A stretch of DNA of 23,693 bases from an uncultured Porphyromonadaceae bacterium (GCA_900550025.1 URQP01000028.1:1-23693); one strand, 5' to 3'; counted from the first letter of the stretch, positions 15,786-23,641 are shown. The notes: generated by a model not told the origin, from the letters alone. A program made the numbers and translations.

Positions 15786-16690
15786 CCCATTAAACCAGCC
15801 ACCGTGGCGACGAAATCGCCATCCGGCATATCGTATGGCAACCAATTGATTTTAATGCCGCGCCGCTCCATACCTCGGAACCACGTCATTTGCCGCTTTG
15901 CGAACTGGTGTATGGCTATCTCCAACAAAGCGACCATTTCATCATACGACAATTTCCCTGTCACATAATTAGTGACATATTTATATTCCAACCCATAATA
16001 CACCAAATCGTCGGGCGACACACCCGATTCGACCAAACGCCGGACTTCATCGACCATCCCTTCCTCCAAACGGGCATGCAGCCTTTCGGTGATGCGCCTG
16101 CGGCGCGCTTCCCTGTCGATTGCCACGCCTACAACCACAGCGTCCTCCACAGGCTTAGGCTCTGTCTGCCTTTCCATTTCAGGATGCTCGGCATAATAAG
16201 TCTGTATCTCTATCGCGCGTATGGCCCTTTTTGCGGAATCCACATCGGTGGTGTTATGCAATGTCTTCATACGTTCCAGAATCGACGTGAGCTCCTCCAA
16301 AGTCTTACCTTCCAATGATTTCCTCAGCGGTTTGTTCTCCGGGACCTCGGGCAATGAAATACCTTTAAGTACTGATTCCACATACAGCCCCGTGCCTCCG
16401 CAGACCACCGGCAAATGCCCCCGCCCGCGGATGCCTGCCTCCGCCTCGGAAAAATCGCGCAGATATTCATAAAGATTATATTTATACCCCGGAGGGCAAA
16501 TATCAATCAGATGGTAAGGGACACCGTCATATTCATCCAAATCCTTTCCTGTGCCGATATCCATCCCTCTGTAGATTTGACGCGAATCAGCACTTATAAT
16601 CTCTCCGCCTGCCGATTTTGCGAACGCCACCGCCTTACGGGTCTTCCCCGAAGCCGTAGGTCCTGTTATGACAACCAAGCTGTTTTTCAT
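15779..16690 (-). CDS. miaA: tRNA dimethylallyltransferase
   Basis: MiaA transfers a dimethylallyl group to N6 of A37 in tRNAs that read UNN codons. The 303-residue protein has the P-loop GPTASGKT at residues 10-17, the SADSRQIYRGMDIGTGK block at 33-49 with catalytic D35, GGTGLYVESV near 98-107, and the C-terminal YYGLEYKY and FAKRQMTWFRG motifs. It is the last gene of a minus-strand operon: the membrane protein gene upstream ends 7 bases before its start. It overlaps the end of rodA by seven bases tail to tail, and no terminator is visible between them. Confidence 0.95.
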   Translation of the reverse strand: MKNSLVVITGPTASGKTRKAVAFAKSAGGEIISADSRQIYRGMDIGTGKDLDEYDGVPYHLIDICPPGYKYNLYEYLRDFSEAEAGIRGRGHLPVVCGGTGLYVESVLKGISLPEVPENKPLRKSLEGKTLEELTSILERMKTLHNTTDVDSAKRAIRAIEIQTYYAEHPEMERQTEPKPVEDAVVVGVAIDREARRRRITERLHARLEEGMVDEVRRLVESGVSPDDLVYYGLEYKYVTNYVTGKLSYDEMVALLEIAIHQFAKRQMTWFRGMERRGIKINWLPYDMPDGDFVATVAGLMGQ

Positions 16691-16697
16691 ACCGTTC

Positions 16698-18041
16698 TCA
16701 ACTTAAACCTTCTACGTATCTATACCAAAGAGCCCTCAGCCAACGGAAAGGAATGTCCTTGTTGAACCGCGACAGCATCATCCAATGCCCGTCGTTAAAA
16801 TCTATATTCACGCTACGCAATTCCGCTATGGTGAAAGGCGGGACATAGCCTTTCTCGCCCATCTTCCGGCGGCCTTTCGCATCATACAATTTGCTCGTTA
16901 CCATAATGGTGTAAATCCTATGTATTTCCGAGCTTGCCATTTTTGAAAAGCTCCCGGCATAAAACGCCCGCTCTAACGCCGGTTTGTCGAACCATACGCC
17001 TGCCGTACCCGATGCTTTCTCAAACTTCTCCACGTCATCGCAACCATCGACAAAACAGAAATAATGCTCGATGCCGCGGCGTTTGACAGGATCAGAGCTA
17101 CTGTAACACAACCTTACGGAATTAACAGGCAACGCGCCAAGCCGCTCCGTCATATAAGCGACAGCTTCTCCAGATGAAGCGCTTTCAGAATAACTTGTCA
17201 CGAACTCAAAAGGCGTATCATATAATTTGCCGTCATTACGCTTCTGATAGTACACCTTATCCAAGCTGAAAACAACGACACGCACCACCTTAGTGCCGTC
17301 GGTAGGAGCCAAGCCGTCATAATTACGCACCCCTTCGCCACGCCGGTAGAATATGTCGATGATGAAATACCTAAAACCCAACACTGCACAATCGACCAAA
17401 GCGGCAATTATCGGGAAATAAATCAGCACTGCTTTGTCGAGCCTTGTCAATTCGCCATAACCGTCAAACAAAAACAAATAATACCCCCATTCCACAAGAG
17501 CGATGGCCAATGACCCGATTCCGACACGCCACAACAGATAGCGTATCTCCCTGAAATAAATATGTCCCAACGCCTCCCGCTCGTATGGCACACCATTGCG
17601 GAGTATGCAATCCACACAAAAAGTGTTTCTGACGTTACGTAGCTTCATCACTACCCACACAAGCAGCACCGCCACCGACAACAAAAGCATCGATAAATGA
17701 GGGAACAAGCGCAAAGATGCGGGATTGACATATGACAGCACCAAAATCGCCGCTACCGAAACGAACGTGAACAAAAGCAGCACCCGTGCTGTAATATACG
17801 GCAAAAACGCGCAATTCTCCGTACGGCTCTTACGGTTGCCCCTCACAAACGCAAACAACGCCAGCGACATCGCCAACGTCACGAACGGATAGACATGAGT
17901 TCCCGCCATGCTGCAAAGCAACGGAACTATCGACAGGGACATAATCCCTATTGAATAGTTCCGCCAAATCAGATACGGAGAACAGCTCGATATGTTACCG
18001 CAAAGTCTTCCTGTCACAACTAAATCTCTTTTTTCAGCCAC
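16698..18041 (-). CDS. Uncharacterised six-helix membrane protein in the DPP IV-miaA operon
   Basis: I do not recognise this 447-residue protein. The N-terminal half has about six hydrophobic segments (roughly residues 31-48, 51-66, 86-106, 112-132, 172-192, 205-225). A cytoplasmic or periplasmic loop between helices 4 and 5 carries a CVDC pair followed by an RNGVPYERE segment. The C-terminal half, from about 230, is soluble and mixed alpha/beta, with DGTKVVRVVVFSLDKVYY near 252 and a conserved-looking FTIAELRSVNIDFNDGHW near 408. The start is a GTG at 18039-18041, inside the DPP IV gene (22-base overlap), which implies translational coupling; a Met at residue 34 is a possible later start. 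Operon position gives little hint of function because peptidase, membrane protein and miaA have no known link. Confidence 0.8.
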   Translation of the reverse strand: MAEKRDLVVTGRLCGNISSCSPYLIWRNYSIGIMSLSIVPLLCSMAGTHVYPFVTLAMSLALFAFVRGNRKSRTENCAFLPYITARVLLLFTFVSVAAILVLSYVNPASLRLFPHLSMLLLSVAVLLVWVVMKLRNVRNTFCVDCILRNGVPYEREALGHIYFREIRYLLWRVGIGSLAIALVEWGYYLFLFDGYGELTRLDKAVLIYFPIIAALVDCAVLGFRYFIIDIFYRRGEGVRNYDGLAPTDGTKVVRVVVFSLDKVYYQKRNDGKLYDTPFEFVTSYSESASSGEAVAYMTERLGALPVNSVRLCYSSSDPVKRRGIEHYFCFVDGCDDVEKFEKASGTAGVWFDKPALERAFYAGSFSKMASSEIHRIYTIMVTSKLYDAKGRRKMGEKGYVPPFTIAELRSVNIDFNDGHWMMLSRFNKDIPFRWLRALWYRYVEGLS

Positions 18042-20206
18042 GTGTCGAAGAAATCAAGTATCTTCGAATACAAGGCGAACCTTGTCTGGCAGCCATTGAT
18101 ATGATGGTTCTTATTAGGATAAACCATCATATCGAGCATTTTGTTCATCGCGACAGCTTTTGCTACATATTCAAAGGTGTTCGACGCATGCACGTTGTCG
18201 TCGGCCGTACCGGTAACAATCAGCAGCCGGCCTTCAAGATTGCCTATGCGGTTGATTGCGGAACTGCCCTCGTAACCCGACTCGTTCTGCTGCGGGGTAC
18301 GCATGAACCGTTCCGAATAGATGGTATCGTAGAAACGCCAATCGGTCACCGGCGCCACGGCCACACCTGCGGCGAAATTATTGCCGGGCTGAGTCATAGC
18401 CATCAGCGTCTCATAGCCGCCGTAGCTCCATCCGAATATTCCTATCTTCGACGAATCGACATACGGAAGCGACGCTACATATTTAGCGGCCGCCACTTGG
18501 TCGATGCTTTCATATTTTCCCAATTGCTTGTACACTACCGAAGCGAACTCCTTGCCGCGGCCGCCCGTGCCGCGGCCGTCCACGCAAACTACGACATAGC
18601 CTTCCTGAGCGGCATAATGCAGCCAGTCGAGTTCCCACCGGTTGAGCACGAGCTGCGAGCCCGGCCCGCTGTACTGGTACATAATAACCGGATATTTCTT
18701 CGAAGCGTCGAAATCCCGCGGCTTTATCATATAACCGTTAAGCTCGTGGCCTCCGCTCGTCACCGTGAAAAACTCCTTCACCGGCATTTTCCCGGAAAAT
18801 CTTTCCGCATAGCCGGCATTGTCGAGTATCGTGCGCAACTTTTTCCCCTTTGCGTTGCACATATCATATACGTTCGGCGTATTCACGTCGCTGAACCCAC
18901 GCACGAAATATTTCATATTATTGCTGAATGCAGCACTATTGGTCCCGACCTTTTCCGACAGATTCTTAACCTCTCCCTTCGCATTTACATACGACAATGT
19001 GCGGTTCAACGCCCCGTCTTGCGTAGATTGGAAATAAAAATACCTGCTTACCGGGTCGTAGCCATAGAAATCCGTCACTTCCCATTCGCCCTTCGTAAGC
19101 TGCTTCATCAATGCCCCGGCATTGGAATACTGGTAGAGATGGCGATAGCCGTCGCGCTCGCTCGCCACCACGAAGAACGAATCGTAATAGCGTGTCATAT
19201 CCGTCAGCGACGGGTCAATCCAAGAGTCCGACTTGTCGGTATAAACCAATTTGGCTATCGCTGAGCGGGGATTGACAGCATACAGCCTCATCTCGTTCTG
19301 GTTGCGGTTCAACGTGTTGACCATCAACCGTTCCGGTGTCTTTCCAAACTCTATCTTATTTATATATCCGTCAGCATCCAACGGCACGTTCATCGTCTTC
19401 AGCGCGCGGGTTTCCACATCGTAGCTGACGACCTTGACTGCCGAATTGGTTTCTCCTGCCACAGGATATTTATACTCAAACCGGCCGGGATAATAAGAAT
19501 ACTGCTCCATAGGCTCGCATTCCCCTTTATAAAGCGGGAAGCCGTAAGTAGGCACTTCCGACTCGTCCCATTTTATGAAAGCAAGCATCAGATTGTCGGG
19601 CGACCACGCAAGCGAGCTAAGCATCCCGAATTCCTCCTGATACACCCAATCGGGCACACCGTTGATTATCTTGTTTTTCTCACCGTCTTTCGTTACGGCG
19701 ATTTCCGTGCCATAGTCAAGCTTGGCCACAAACACATTATTGTCGCGCACGAAAGCCACCATACGGCTGTCAGGCGAGAAAGCAGGGATTTCCTGCGCTC
19801 CGTTTTCCGACAATTTCTTTATATTATTCCTCCTGATGTCATAGACATAGTACGAAGCCTTGAACGAATTGCGGTATACCGGCTCCACATCCGTATAAAG
19901 CAACATCAGCTTCTCGTCGGGCGACATTATGAAGCCGTCCCAGATTTCGACATCGCAATCGCGGAGATTCTCCGAAACCATCACATCCGCCACTTTCTTT
20001 CCGGTCTTGTAGTCGAAACGTCCCACGCGGCTGCCATCGTCCGACAACATATAATATGTATCGCCGGCAGCGTCCGACACAATCTCATTGGGAGCCGAAG
20101 GACGCGCCTCCAAAGAACATTCCTCAAGCGTAAGATTCTGGGCATCCGCCATCCCGAACACCGAAAATGCGGCCGCAACCGCTAAAGAAATCCTTGCATA
20201 TTTCAT
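18020..20206 (-). CDS. Dipeptidyl peptidase IV (S9B)
   Basis: This exported serine peptidase releases Xaa-Pro or Xaa-Ala dipeptides from the N-termini of oligopeptides; in Bacteroidetes it works in the periplasm or at the surface. The 728 residues comprise a signal peptide (cleavage likely after ADA, residue 22), an eight-bladed beta-propeller domain up to about 470, and an alpha/beta-hydrolase domain. The propeller carries the double-Glu motif YQEEFG (E191, E192) that anchors the substrate amino terminus. The catalytic triad is S594 (GWSYGG), D670 (TADDNVH) and H701 (NHHI). It is the first gene of the minus-strand operon with the membrane protein and miaA. Confidence 0.95.
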   Translation of the reverse strand: MKYARISLAVAAAFSVFGMADAQNLTLEECSLEARPSAPNEIVSDAAGDTYYMLSDDGSRVGRFDYKTGKKVADVMVSENLRDCDVEIWDGFIMSPDEKLMLLYTDVEPVYRNSFKASYYVYDIRRNNIKKLSENGAQEIPAFSPDSRMVAFVRDNNVFVAKLDYGTEIAVTKDGEKNKIINGVPDWVYQEEFGMLSSLAWSPDNLMLAFIKWDESEVPTYGFPLYKGECEPMEQYSYYPGRFEYKYPVAGETNSAVKVVSYDVETRALKTMNVPLDADGYINKIEFGKTPERLMVNTLNRNQNEMRLYAVNPRSAIAKLVYTDKSDSWIDPSLTDMTRYYDSFFVVASERDGYRHLYQYSNAGALMKQLTKGEWEVTDFYGYDPVSRYFYFQSTQDGALNRTLSYVNAKGEVKNLSEKVGTNSAAFSNNMKYFVRGFSDVNTPNVYDMCNAKGKKLRTILDNAGYAERFSGKMPVKEFFTVTSGGHELNGYMIKPRDFDASKKYPVIMYQYSGPGSQLVLNRWELDWLHYAAQEGYVVVCVDGRGTGGRGKEFASVVYKQLGKYESIDQVAAAKYVASLPYVDSSKIGIFGWSYGGYETLMAMTQPGNNFAAGVAVAPVTDWRFYDTIYSERFMRTPQQNESGYEGSSAINRIGNLEGRLLIVTGTADDNVHASNTFEYVAKAVAMNKMLDMMVYPNKNHHINGCQTRFALYSKILDFFDTWLKKEI

Positions 20207-20237
20207 ATCAATAAGGTTTTATCAATTTTTCCAAATG

Positions 20238-20245
20238 CAAAATTA
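20238..20245 (-). promoter_or_regulatory. -7 box of the DPP IV operon
   Basis: The minus strand reads TAATTTTG here, 31 bases before the ATG at 20206. The nearest -33 candidate (TTG at 20271-20273) is 25 bases away, too far for a good match. Confidence 0.45.
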
Positions 20246-20263
20246 CTAATTCTTTTCCTTTTT

Positions 20264-20295
20264 TATGCGCCAACCGTTTACTTTGCATAACTTTG
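20264..20295 (+). promoter_or_regulatory. Promoter of rarA
   Basis: TATG (20264-20267), 20 bases, TAACTTTG (20288-20295): a full -7 match with a one-mismatch upstream box. It would start transcription near 20302 and thereby excludes the upstream ATG at 20265. Confidence 0.6.
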
Positions 20296-20318
20296 TCATA
20301 ACAATCAAGGATATGACT

Positions 20319-21611
20319 ATGTTTGAACCGCTGGCCGAACGGTTGCGCCCGAAATCGCTCGACGACTACATAGGGCAAAAACACCTCGTGGGCGAAGGAT
20401 GCATACTCCGCCGCATGATAGAGTCGGGGCATATCTCCTCGTTCATCCTGTGGGGACCTCCGGGCGTTGGCAAGACCACCCTCGCGAAAATCATAGCCGT
20501 GCAGGTCAACGCGCCGTTCTACACACTCTCGGCCGTGCATTCCGGAGTGAAGGAAGTGAGGGACGTGCTGCTGAAATGCAAGGCCGACAGCGGAAGCATG
20601 TTCACGAAGCACCGCCCCATCCTGTTCATCGACGAAATCCACCGTTTCAACAAATCACAACAGGACTCGTTGCTCGGCGCAGTGGAAATGGGCACGGTGA
20701 CCCTCATCGGCGCGACAACCGAAAATCCGTCGTTCGAGATAATCCGTCCGCTGCTATCGCGTGCGCAGGTCTATGTACTGCAACCGCTTAGCGACGACGA
20801 CCTTGCCGAACTGCTGCAACGCGCGCTGACAAAAGACGAGATACTGAAACGCCGGACAGTGAAAGTCGAGGAAACCGACGCACTGTTCCGCTACTCCGGG
20901 GGCGACGCGCGCAAGATGCTCAACATTCTCGACCTGCTCTACCAGTCGGTCGGCGAAAGCGAGCCGATAATCATACGCAACGACATCGTCACCGAACGGC
21001 TGCAACAGAACCCCGCCGCCTACGACAAGAACGGCGAGATGCACTACGACATCATATCAGCCTTCATCAAGTCGGTCAGGGGCAGCAATCCCGACGCCGC
21101 CGTCTATTGGCTCGCCCGCATGATTGAAGGAGGCGAAGACCCGGTGTTCATAGCCCGCCGTCTGCTGATACTCGCAGCCGAGGACATAGGCCTCGCCAAT
21201 CCCAACGCCCTGCTGCTCGCCAACGCCACTTTCGACGCCCTGCAAAAAATCGGATGGCCGGAAGGCAGGATAATACTGTCGGAATGCGCCATCTACCTTG
21301 CAACCTCACCGAAAAGCAACTCCGCATACGAGGCCATCAACTCGGCAATGCAATACGTCGGCGAGACAGGCAACTATCCCGTGCCGCTCCACCTGCGCAA
21401 CGCCCCGACAAAGCTGATGACCGACCTCGGCTACGGCGCGGACTATAAATATCCCCACGCTTTCCCCGGCAATTTCATCACCCAGCAATACCTGCCCGAC
21501 AAAGCCGCCGGGAAAAAATTCTGGCAGCCCGGTGCGAACCCGCAGGAAAAGAAAATGGACGACCGCATGCGCCAGCTATGGAATCCCCCGGCGACGGACA
21601 CCAAAGAATAA
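20319..21611 (+). CDS. rarA: Replication-associated recombination protein A (RarA/MgsA), AAA+ ATPase
   Basis: RarA is a clamp-loader-like AAA+ ATPase that acts at stalled replication forks. From ATG 20319 the protein has 430 residues and starts MFEPLAERLRPKSLDDYIGQ, the usual beginning of the family. An AAGGA lies seven bases before this ATG, whereas ATG 20313 is too close to it. Walker A is GPPGVGKT at 46-53, Walker B LFIDEIHRF with D105/E106, sensor 1 GATTENPSF, and the sensor 2 region SGGDARKML. The C-terminal tetramerisation part contains the family block EDIGLANP and a late YKYPHAFPG. It is a single gene after a divergent promoter pair shared with DPP IV. Confidence 0.95.
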   Translation: MFEPLAERLRPKSLDDYIGQKHLVGEGCILRRMIESGHISSFILWGPPGVGKTTLAKIIAVQVNAPFYTLSAVHSGVKEVRDVLLKCKADSGSMFTKHRPILFIDEIHRFNKSQQDSLLGAVEMGTVTLIGATTENPSFEIIRPLLSRAQVYVLQPLSDDDLAELLQRALTKDEILKRRTVKVEETDALFRYSGGDARKMLNILDLLYQSVGESEPIIIRNDIVTERLQQNPAAYDKNGEMHYDIISAFIKSVRGSNPDAAVYWLARMIEGGEDPVFIARRLLILAAEDIGLANPNALLLANATFDALQKIGWPEGRIILSECAIYLATSPKSNSAYEAINSAMQYVGETGNYPVPLHLRNAPTKLMTDLGYGADYKYPHAFPGNFITQQYLPDKAAGKKFWQPGANPQEKKMDDRMRQLWNPPATDTKE

Positions 21612-21644
21612 CGCTGAAATTTTTGAATATTTTCACCACCAAAA

Positions 21645-21676
21645 TTTGTAATTGCTATCAAAAAGCTATAGATTTG
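21645..21676 (+). promoter_or_regulatory. Promoter of the toxin-antitoxin operon
   Basis: TTTG (21645-21648), 20 bases, TAGATTTG (21669-21676): both boxes match. Transcription should begin near 21683, about 13 bases before the antitoxin ATG. Confidence 0.75.
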
Positions 21677-21693
21677 CAATCAGAATGATAGCA
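21653..21693. promoter_or_regulatory. Inverted repeat around the toxin-antitoxin promoter, probable operator
   Basis: TGCTATCA (21653-21660) and its perfect inverse TGATAGCA (21686-21693) are 25 bases apart, centre to centre 33 bases (about three helical turns). They flank the -7 box and the expected transcription start. This is the arrangement expected for autoregulation by a ribbon-helix-helix antitoxin. Confidence 0.5.
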
Positions 21694-21695
21694 TT

Positions 21696-21965
21696 ATGAA
21701 TACAGCAAACACAGTGACACATCAAAAAAAAGCCGCAATGTTCCGACTTGACATTGATTTGCTTGACCGCCTTAAAGAGTTAGCAAAGAATGAGCATCGC
21801 AGTCTCAACAATTACGTTGAATGTGTGTTGCTCGATGTCGCATACCGCAAACCAAATGCCGAAACGATAGCCGCCATAAAAGAGGCGCGAAGCGGAGCAT
21901 TGCGCGACACTCCACCCATCGACACTTCAAACGTCGACGCAATGCTAAAGTCTATGGGAATATGA
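21696..21965 (+). CDS. Type II antitoxin, ribbon-helix-helix (RelB/DinJ-like)
   Basis: The 89-residue protein has a ribbon-helix-helix pattern: a beta-strand around AAMFRLDI (13-20), helix LLDRLKELAKNE (22-33), a turn, and helix SLNNYVECVLLDVAY (36-50). The C-terminal tail (KPNAETIAAIKEARSG and onward) probably wraps the toxin. Such antitoxins neutralise the toxin and repress their own promoter as dimers. Its stop overlaps the toxin start in an ATGA arrangement, so the pair is translationally coupled. The operator-like inverted repeat sits around the promoter. Base use is a little more AT-rich than in the housekeeping genes, which fits an acquired module. Confidence 0.85.
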   Translation: MNTANTVTHQKKAAMFRLDIDLLDRLKELAKNEHRSLNNYVECVLLDVAYRKPNAETIAAIKEARSGALRDTPPIDTSNVDAMLKSMGI

Positions 21966-22249
21966 AAACACTCCATCCTTCCTCGCAATTCAAGAAAGAT
22001 GTCAAACGGATTAAAAACAATCCACGGAAACTTGAAAAACTTCAAGAAGTGCTGAAGATGTTGGCTACAGAAGTTCAACTTCCCGAAAAATACAAAGCGC
22101 ATATGCTCACGGGCAACTACAAAGATTGCATGGAATGCCACATTGAAGGGGATTTCCTACTGATATGGCTTGATGATGAGAAGCAATCAATCGACTTGCT
22201 TCGCCTTGGCTCGCACTCCGAACTATTCGAAAAAGGCGCGAAGCGATAA
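21962..22249 (+). CDS. YafQ-family mRNA interferase toxin
   Basis: The 95-residue protein is of the RelE/YafQ fold, a ribosome-dependent endoribonuclease that cuts mRNA in the A site. It aligns by eye with E. coli YafQ, whose key residues are H50, D61, H63, D67 and H87. Here they correspond to H47 (KAHML), E58, H60 and D64 (MECHIEGD) and H85 (GSHSELF); D61 is thus Glu, the rest are kept. The frame is open further upstream, but ATG 21962, overlapping the antitoxin stop, gives the normal length and the family's start. Its last part overlaps an ATG (22170) of the next frame, which contains a DUF4417 remnant. Confidence 0.87.
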   Translation: MKTLHPSSQFKKDVKRIKNNPRKLEKLQEVLKMLATEVQLPEKYKAHMLTGNYKDCMECHIEGDFLLIWLDDEKQSIDLLRLGSHSELFEKGAKR

Positions 22250-22535
22250 GATTGTTGGCTTAAATGTAATCCAAACTGCAAGCTGGGGCGACGCAAACTC
22301 TTTGAAATATTGTTTCGAAGGATTGGCGGAGCATAGTGTTACGGCTGTATGCGGCATAGGACACGACCACTGCCCACAAGCCAGGCATTTGTGGCAATAT
22401 GCGTTGAAAGAATTGGTAGCGGAGAAAAGCCCTACCAAATTGATTGTCTATGGCGGGAAACAAGACAGCATCCCGGAGCTTGGCATTCCTGTGGTTTACA
22501 TTGAAGATTTTATAACTAAACGATTTAGGAAATGA
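22245..22535 (+). pseudogene. C-terminal remnant of a DUF4417 protein
   Basis: About 95 codons read IVGLNVIQTASWGDANSLKY and then CFEGL, SVTAVCGIG and KLIVYGGK, a pattern I recognise from the C-terminal half of DUF4417 proteins of phages and mobile elements. In whole proteins this part follows roughly 110 more residues, which are not here. The similarity begins right at the end of the toxin gene, and no start codon lies at its beginning. The only in-frame ATG is at 22170 inside the toxin gene, which would add about 25 unrelated residues. It probably arose when the toxin-antitoxin module or a deletion replaced the 5' half. Its stop overlaps the next start as ATGA, which shows that the remnant and the next gene belonged together before. 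The family call is from memory. Confidence 0.6.
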
Positions 22536-22909
22536 AAGCAAACAAATTAGTAAAAGAGGATGCTGAACTTTTCGAGTTTATGAAAAGTCATTATCAATCA
22601 GAGAATGAAAAAGAGTTCTTTGAGAAACTACGCTATAAGCAAGAGAATGTGCTGACAGTTGCAAATGACCTTATTCTATCTGAGCGGAATAACGATGACG
22701 GATTATATATCGTAAGATGTATATTCGAAGAGTATATTGTAGGGCAAGAAGATGTTACGGAGGAGCAACACGTCATGTGCCTATACGATGCACTGAATAT
22801 CAACCTTAAAGCGGCAGGTTTGTTGGATAGGGACATCACAATTTTCCAATGGCTTCGCGAAAGAGATTATGCGGGTGTTGAATATGACCATAATTATGAT
22901 GACATTTAG
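22532..22909 (+). CDS. Uncharacterised small acidic protein
   Basis: I do not recognise this 125-residue protein. It is acidic, predicted mostly helical, with no signal peptide or membrane segment; it starts MKANKLVKEDAELFEFMKS and ends in an acidic stretch (VEYDHNYDDI). It starts in ATGA overlap with the DUF4417 remnant and is followed after three bases by the 151-residue gene, so it is cotranscribed with it. Codon use is AT-rich compared with the genes upstream of 21.6 kb. Small acidic partners next to toxin-like proteins are often immunity proteins, which is one possibility here, although immunity genes usually follow the toxin rather than precede it. Confidence 0.65.
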   Translation: MKANKLVKEDAELFEFMKSHYQSENEKEFFEKLRYKQENVLTVANDLILSERNNDDGLYIVRCIFEEYIVGQEDVTEEQHVMCLYDALNINLKAAGLLDRDITIFQWLRERDYAGVEYDHNYDDI

Positions 22910-22912
22910 GCT

Positions 22913-23368
22913 ATGGGAAATCAGAGAGAATATATTTCAAGTGGAGGTTTTTCACAATACCTTTATGAAGACCATAAAGATTTCACCCCACAGACCGTAA
23001 ACGGGATTCGTGGAAAAGTGGTACATTATATTCCGGACGGAAATACAGACCATACCGGACTGCCGGCCTATGCCAACACATCAGATATGTATTTCAAAGT
23101 CGGAGCCGATGGAAAAGTCGTACAAGGTAAATTATATCTTGACCGTAAGCATTGTATCGACTTTGATTGGGGGCATACGCACACAAACAAGAAAGGTGAT
23201 GGGAAAATATTTCCAAAAGGTGTTGTACATGTGCAAATCTACCCTGTCAATAAAAATGGGAAAGCCACAAGACTGTCAAACGACGCACGCTATATGAGCA
23301 ACGAGGAAATTGAAAAATATAGCGGTATCATCCGCGCTTTCAATCCCGATGTAAAGTTCCACCCTTAG
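22913..23368 (+). CDS. Uncharacterised protein with DWGH motif, possibly polymorphic-toxin-like
   Basis: The 151-residue protein has no signal peptide. Around residues 83-112 it reads CIDFDWGHTH, then KKGDGKIFPKG and VVHVQIYP: a D-x-D-x-G-H-x-H cluster followed after about 15 residues by H-V-x. This Asp/His pattern resembles C-terminal tip domains of polymorphic toxins (Rhs/CDI/MuF-associated) in which a 'DIDxxHxH...PHxH' core is found, but I cannot name a family. The N-terminal half (SSGGFSQYLYEDHKDFTPQT) could be a linker cut from a larger carrier. It follows the 125-residue gene by three bases and is closed by a strong terminator at 23389-23437. The AT-rich codons fit horizontal acquisition. 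Function unknown. Confidence 0.65.
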   Translation: MGNQREYISSGGFSQYLYEDHKDFTPQTVNGIRGKVVHYIPDGNTDHTGLPAYANTSDMYFKVGADGKVVQGKLYLDRKHCIDFDWGHTHTNKKGDGKIFPKGVVHVQIYPVNKNGKATRLSNDARYMSNEEIEKYSGIIRAFNPDVKFHP

Positions 23369-23388
23369 AACGCAAAATCTTGTAATGC

Positions 23389-23437
23389 AAAGCCTCTGCA
23401 AATCATCCTCAACCGATTTGCAGAGGCTTTCTTTTTT
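23389..23437 (+). terminator. Strong intrinsic terminator ending the accessory operon
   Basis: Perfect 16-bp arms (23389-23404 and 23415-23430), a 10-base loop, then C and six Ts. Confidence 0.93.
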
Positions 23438-23588
23438 CTCGACTTAATCAACAAAAAGCGAATATGAAATACCACAACATGCGCTTGTATATCAAGAAGA
23501 TACGTAGCAAAACGGGCTTTTACAAAAATTTCTAAATATCGTTTCATCTTCAGGCTTTAATTTTTCTGAATATTTTTTCGACGGAAAA

Positions 23589-23620
23589 TTTGCAGATACG
23601 GAAAAACCGCAGTACCTTTG
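23589..23620 (+). promoter_or_regulatory. Promoter of tRNA-Val
   Basis: TTTG (23589-23592), 20 bases, TACCTTTG (23613-23620) match the consensus. Transcription would start near 23627, about 15 bases before the tRNA. Confidence 0.8.
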
Positions 23621-23641
23621 CATCGCTTTCTGAAAAAGAAA

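Noticed and set aside
17951..19264. 437-codon open frame on the plus strand
   Set aside because: It lies wholly antisense to dipeptidyl peptidase IV and the membrane protein, which have clear motifs. Its translation is rich in His/Arg/Ile with no recognisable domain; this is a shadow of the GC-biased codon use.
22532..22909. The 125-residue gene as antitoxin of the YafQ-type toxin
   Set aside because: The toxin already has a fitting ribbon-helix-helix antitoxin directly upstream in ATGA overlap, and the 125-residue gene is coupled to the DUF4417 remnant instead.
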